Source of the DNA: Nageia nagi | Taxonomy: Eukaryota; Pinophyta | Assembly (NCBI GenBank): GCA_050084985.1 | Contig: JBITNC010000001.1 | Coordinates: 183,148,001 to 183,212,000 of the forward strand | DNA: 64,000 nucleotides | Reading direction: 5' to 3' | Shown: one piece after another, positions 59,990 through 64,000 of the stretch | Position numbering within the stretch: position 1 is the stretch's first letter | Layout: every line of letters starts with the position of its first letter | Notes under the pieces: generated by a model | What the model saw: the letters and a program-made list of their open reading frames with translations, nothing else | What the model was told of the DNA's origin: nothing | Databases searched by the model: none | Made by a program: the position numbers and the translations under genes

Positions 59990-62700
59990 TGCCTAGTGGT
60001 ACCAACTTGGTTCACACCCTATTGAGGAAACAAATTTTGATATACTTGAAAATTGATATTAGGATTCAAAGAGGTATCATTAAGCACTAAATTCTTTAAA
60101 TATATGAATATATGAATGATCTTATGCATATAGATATAATGTTCATTATTGTGGCCTTATAACCTATAGAAATCACAAAACACATCATATTTATACCATA
60201 GTTTGGTTGCCCAAGAAGGATCCCACCACATTTCTAGTAATCTGAATAGTTTAGCATATTTGTTGGAAAAAGGTTTACCCAAAGGCTCAAAATTCCTTTG
60301 TGGATTATAGTAATTCCCCTATGCTTGATTTTTGATTCCTTCCCAATTCTTTATTCTGGTTGTAAGGTTGACTTGGTACATTCATTTGACTAGCCTATTG
60401 AATATTTTATGTTGGAGGTGATGGTGGTGCTTGGAGCATCAATTGGTTGACTTGGGGCTTACCTCAATTTGTAGCACACTCTTGTTAGATCCATAAACAA
60501 GGTTACCATTTTCCTTCTTTACCATCTTAATCTCACCATTCTGAATCATTACCTCCTAAATAACCTTTTCTTGGTAAATTACTTCCTCAAACATCATATG
60601 TTGTTGTATTTGTAGATATGTAGAGATTTTATTAATGCAACTTTTGCAAAATAGTATCACCAATGTCTTTTAAGGAAAAGAAAATTTCATATCTATAATT
60701 AAATAAAGCCACCTAGCAACATAGTCAAAAATGGATTCTTAATCAAATTGAGCCAACTTCATCAAATCTATTATGGAAGCCCTCTTCTTGATATTGATAG
60801 AGAAATGCTCAAGAAAGAGGTTTGTAATTTTCTCAAATGAATACAAGCTAAGTTATGGAAGTGAATTATACCAATTCATATATTTTCCCCCAAGAGTCAT
60901 AGGAAAATCTCTCAATAAGAGAGAATTATCATTCAAAATCAAATAACAAGCATGTTTGAAGTGCCTTAAATGCTCTTTTGGATCCTCCTAACTTTTGAAC
61001 TTGTCTATTTTGAGAATTTCAAACTTATTGGAGTAAGTGCTCATGGGAATAAAAGGATTTATAATCTCATTACATATCTCCTCATATCTCACTTTAGACA
61101 ATCTCATATTATTTTCTTTATCATCTAACTCTGGCAACCTTCTCATAATTTGGATTTCATCTTGCACATTAGGTACTCCAAAAGGTGAATTTGGTCCAAC
61201 ATGGTGTGGGTTTTATCCAATATAAAATTCATTTGGCTGATTTAACAAACTAACTTGACTCTATAAATAATATGCATTTGGGTTATAGAGTGTACCTTAT
61301 TGACCCCATGATGATCCTTGTGTGTTGTACCCAAGATTTTGGTTATAAATGTGTTATTGATCTTGGGGCTAAAATTGAATATTAAAACCATAACTTTATT
61401 GCATATGTTGACCACTATTTTGTTGAATAACATATCCTTTCCATTGTTGTGTATGATGTGAAATATTCTAATTTTGACTTGCATGTAAATCTACCACCTA
61501 TTTTTCATACATAAGATTCTACATGTGCTCTATCATTTATTGCATCTCCTCCATGGATGGATTTGAGGAACCTTGTTGGGTATTATGTTGGTTGGTATTT
61601 TGAGTGGAGTTATGATTTCCATGAAAGTTTTGTATGTTATGCTTGGAAGTATTTTGGAATGGAATATTTTATAAGTTAGTTATATTTTGGTTTAGCCCAC
61701 TTTGGGTATTGTGGAATGGAGGAGTTTCAAAGTGAGTCATACCTTGGTTTGATCCACTTTGGGTATTTGGTTGGTTTTACAAAAAAAGGTTGGCCAAGGT
61801 CATCCTAATCATCAATATTGGATTTATTTTATTGATAAACATGGGAGGTTTGACTTTATGGTTTAATTCCCCAAGACACTTACTTTTTTGGGATTTGAAA
61901 ATCATTAGAATTTGAATTTTATACATTAGGTGAATTTTTGAAGGCAATGTTTTGACAAGAATTGACTTGGTTGTAATTCATTTCACTTTGAAATGGAGGA
62001 GGTGTGTTGTGTTGAATAACATTTTGAAAGTTGGATATTATGTTTTGAAAATATTGTTATTGGTCAACTTTAGGTGGGGGTTGAGGTTGAGGTTGTGGAA
62101 TGATGAGATTTTCTTGAGATAACCATCAGTTAAATATTTCTTGTACTTATTTGATATTCTTTTGAAAATTAATAAAATCAATATTTGGTTATATTTCCTC
62201 CAAAATTGGGGCTTGTTTGGATGGTTGATGTGTTTTAAACATTGTATCTTAGGTGGTAGATAGTTTACATTCTTGAGATGAAAACCAACCTTGGCCAATA
62301 TTTTGTGCAATAAGTATTTTGGTTGGATTAAGATCACTTTGTGATATGGTTGGTTGATGGATCTTCTTTTGAATGTTATCCATCATCTCTTGGTACCAAT
62401 ATTTTTCATTAATATCTTTTTTATTAATTTTTGGAGGGGATAAAGATGTATTAATAGAAGCTTATGTTACACTCCCACTCATGATGGCACTATTGTAGTT
62501 ACCAAACTAAACCATAATATCTCTTGGCATTCCATATAGTTTTGGAGAAGCTTGTGGAATGGGACCACTTGAGTTGTGAAATTCCTCTGTAACTCTTACC
62601 ATTTGTTTAGGTGTAAGATGTTGAAAGGTTTATAGTACCTTGTGAAACTCAATGGACTAATTTTTCACACTCTTTATTGGATCATATTTTGCCTCACTTT
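59990..62700 (-). pseudogene. T3 gag with Gln/Asn-rich N-terminal region
   Basis: Core about 61030-60640: a FKHACYLILNDNSLLLRDFP segment, YMNWYNSLP, then NLFLEHFSINIKKRASIMDL. Next LQIQQHMMFEEVIYQEKVI (about 60615-60560) and a knuckle-like CDFYRL-x-GHNNEH near 60185-60140. Upstream, 61110-62700 is a Gln/Asn/Gly-rich low-complexity reading (NPNAYYL, GYNTQGSSWGQ) unlike the start of O or I. Interrupted by stops throughout. Confidence 0.75.
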
Positions 62701-64000
62701 ACTCTTTTGTTTCTTTTTAACCCTTATTTCCACCATTGCTATAATGGAATCCTCATACAAAATTGGATCTTTAGAAAGATCAGGCTCCATTATAACACAA
62801 CTACAATGTAGAACTTTTATAACTATGAGTACAATGGAAATGAAAGTATAAACAAGAATAGAAAAAATGCTTATGGTATTTTCAAAAACATTATTTTTTT
62901 TTTAATTTGGTGCAAGTTTAAAACAAACACTTAAGATGATATGTAAGCTCTATATGAAGATATCAATTATTTGAGATAGCAATTTTTATTTATTTTCTCT
63001 AGTTTTTTCTTTATTCAACTAGACACTTATCCTTTTAGTTTTGATAGATTTTAATGCAAATTATTCATACTAACACAAAATTATTTAAATTACCCTAAAA
63101 ATGATTATATTAAAGTGTCAAAAAGATAAGTATCAATATCTAGTTGTGTAGAACATTTTTCAAGGATCCTTAGGTACCTCTATAGGAAGCTATACCAAAT
63201 AGAGGGGGCTCCCCCTTCAGTTTTCATCTCCAAGTATGGGTTAGGTCATGGTAATAATGTACATGTGCCCTAGTAACTCTCTAGGATTATGATTTACTTT
63301 AGTACAAAAAGTAAATATGATATGCAATTAACATGAAGTGTACACTACTCCCTCAACAATGGTGATAATCCCTTCCCAAGTATGCTTTTTTGATACCATT
63401 TTTCTGTTTAAAATGAGTGAAGCAAAGAAATAATTTTATATACAATAAAGAGAAATAAATTCCTAATAAGCCAATAAACCTTGATTTAAGATATGAATTT
63501 TAAGTTCAAAGTGAATTTCTTTTGTATGTAATAATACCCACATGGATGAATACAATTGTTTGCTACTACACAACATAATATAAGGCAAGCCTAGGATGCA
63601 TCAAGCAACAAAATGGTATGAACAATGTATCAAAAGGAATTCAAATTCTTACCCAATAAATATTGTTCCCTCTTGCTCCAAGTCTAAAGCCAAGTAGGTT
63701 ACAAGTCCCTCCCAAAATGGGAGATCTTTAAACAAACTAAAACTAATCACCAAGGAAGCTAAGCAAAAAATGAAAATAATAATGGATGCACACCCTATCA
63801 TGAGTGCAAACATATCCTGTACAACATTACACCACTATGTTTGGTTGTGACAAGCCAAAAAAATACACCCTATTATAAAATTTTTACTAAAAATTAAAAA
63901 GTTGAATTTAACTGGTCCTACTTGCAGTTGGAACCACATCTTAAATAAGTTTGGAGTGAGAAAAATAGGTCTTTATTTCTAAGTGAGGTCTAAACTACAT
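62701..64000. other. Probable T3 leader, no gene seen
   Basis: 1.3 kb upstream of T3 gag. It is AT-rich with no domain and no clear LTR start. A TGGTATCA at 63391-63398 (minus strand) looks like a primer site, but no LTR end adjoins it. The long Tat leaders seen in O and I make a leader reading plausible. Confidence 0.4.

Larger units (their letters stand above)
54085..64000 (-). mobile_element. Element T3: gag-pol half of an old Tat retrotransposon
   Basis: Minus-strand order is gag, protease, linker, RT, tether, archaeal-type RNase H, integrase, the same as O but with far more stops and frameshifts. Its 3' continuation left of O is 20522-24970 with the antisense PMD remains; the LTR edge at 4861 is the likely 3' end beyond element E. 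The 5' LTR is not found up to 64000, so it is probably outside the window. T3 is older than O because O sits in it. Confidence 0.8.

Noticed and set aside
63391-63405. TGGTATCA on the minus strand as a primer site of T3
   Set aside because: No LTR end directly adjoins it, the match beyond eight bases is poor, and the sequence to its right is not found near the proposed 3' LTR at 4861. Related elements O and I use another site.
1-64000. Host protein-coding gene, tRNA or rRNA
   Set aside because: I saw no exon series of a known plant protein outside transposon domains, and no tRNA-like A and B box pair or rRNA sequence. All recognisable coding traces belong to retrotransposons.

Overview
This window looks like intergenic DNA from a large-genome plant. 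It is AT-rich, I see no host gene, tRNA, rRNA or bacterial-type operon, and almost everything recognisable is Ty3/gypsy LTR retrotransposon in several stages of decay. Plant origin follows from three things: Tat-lineage elements with a second, archaeal-type RNase H; a Tekay-type chromovirus; and plant mobile domain (PMD) sequences. I cannot name the species or clade.

Layout. (1) 1-3093, plus strand: a Tat-like fragment T1 whose middle of pol is deleted, ending in tandem repeats, a polypurine tract and an LTR edge. (2) 3094-4861: two LTR edges facing each other; the right one is probably the 3' LTR of an old minus-strand Tat element, T3. (3) 5476-20516, minus strand: element E, a Tekay chromovirus with 5.1-kb LTRs, an initiator-Met-type primer site and a near-perfect 5-bp target duplication. 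(4) 20522-24970: a further piece of T3 with a decayed PMD gene antisense to T3 gag-pol. (5) 24976-54079, minus strand: outer Tat element O, with identical GGTGG duplications and LTRs of about 850 bp. In gag-pol order it carries a coiled-coil leader region, gag, protease, RT, tether RNase H, archaeal-type RNase H and integrase, then an extra sense ORF and an antisense PMD ORF. (6) 34120-45482, plus strand: inner element I, of a related subfamily, inserted in the RNase H region of O. It has gag and protease but no RT, RNase H, integrase or PMD, so it is a non-autonomous TR-GAG-like derivative. Its 566-codon N-terminal ORF is the longest open frame in the window. (7) 54085-64000, minus strand: the gag-pol half of T3.

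Order of events from nesting: T3 first, then O into T3, and I into O; E probably also went into T3. Removing I with one 5-bp duplication puts the two halves of O pol in the same frame, which confirms the boundaries of I.

Most worth a second look: antisense PMD genes in two independent Tat elements; a roughly 20-bp CpG-rich tandem repeat built around CACCGGTG that recurs in LTRs, leaders and 3' regions of O and I; the replaced N-terminal ORF of I; and a sense ORF with a duplicated domain after the integrase of O. All similarities were found by eye; no database or alignment was run.
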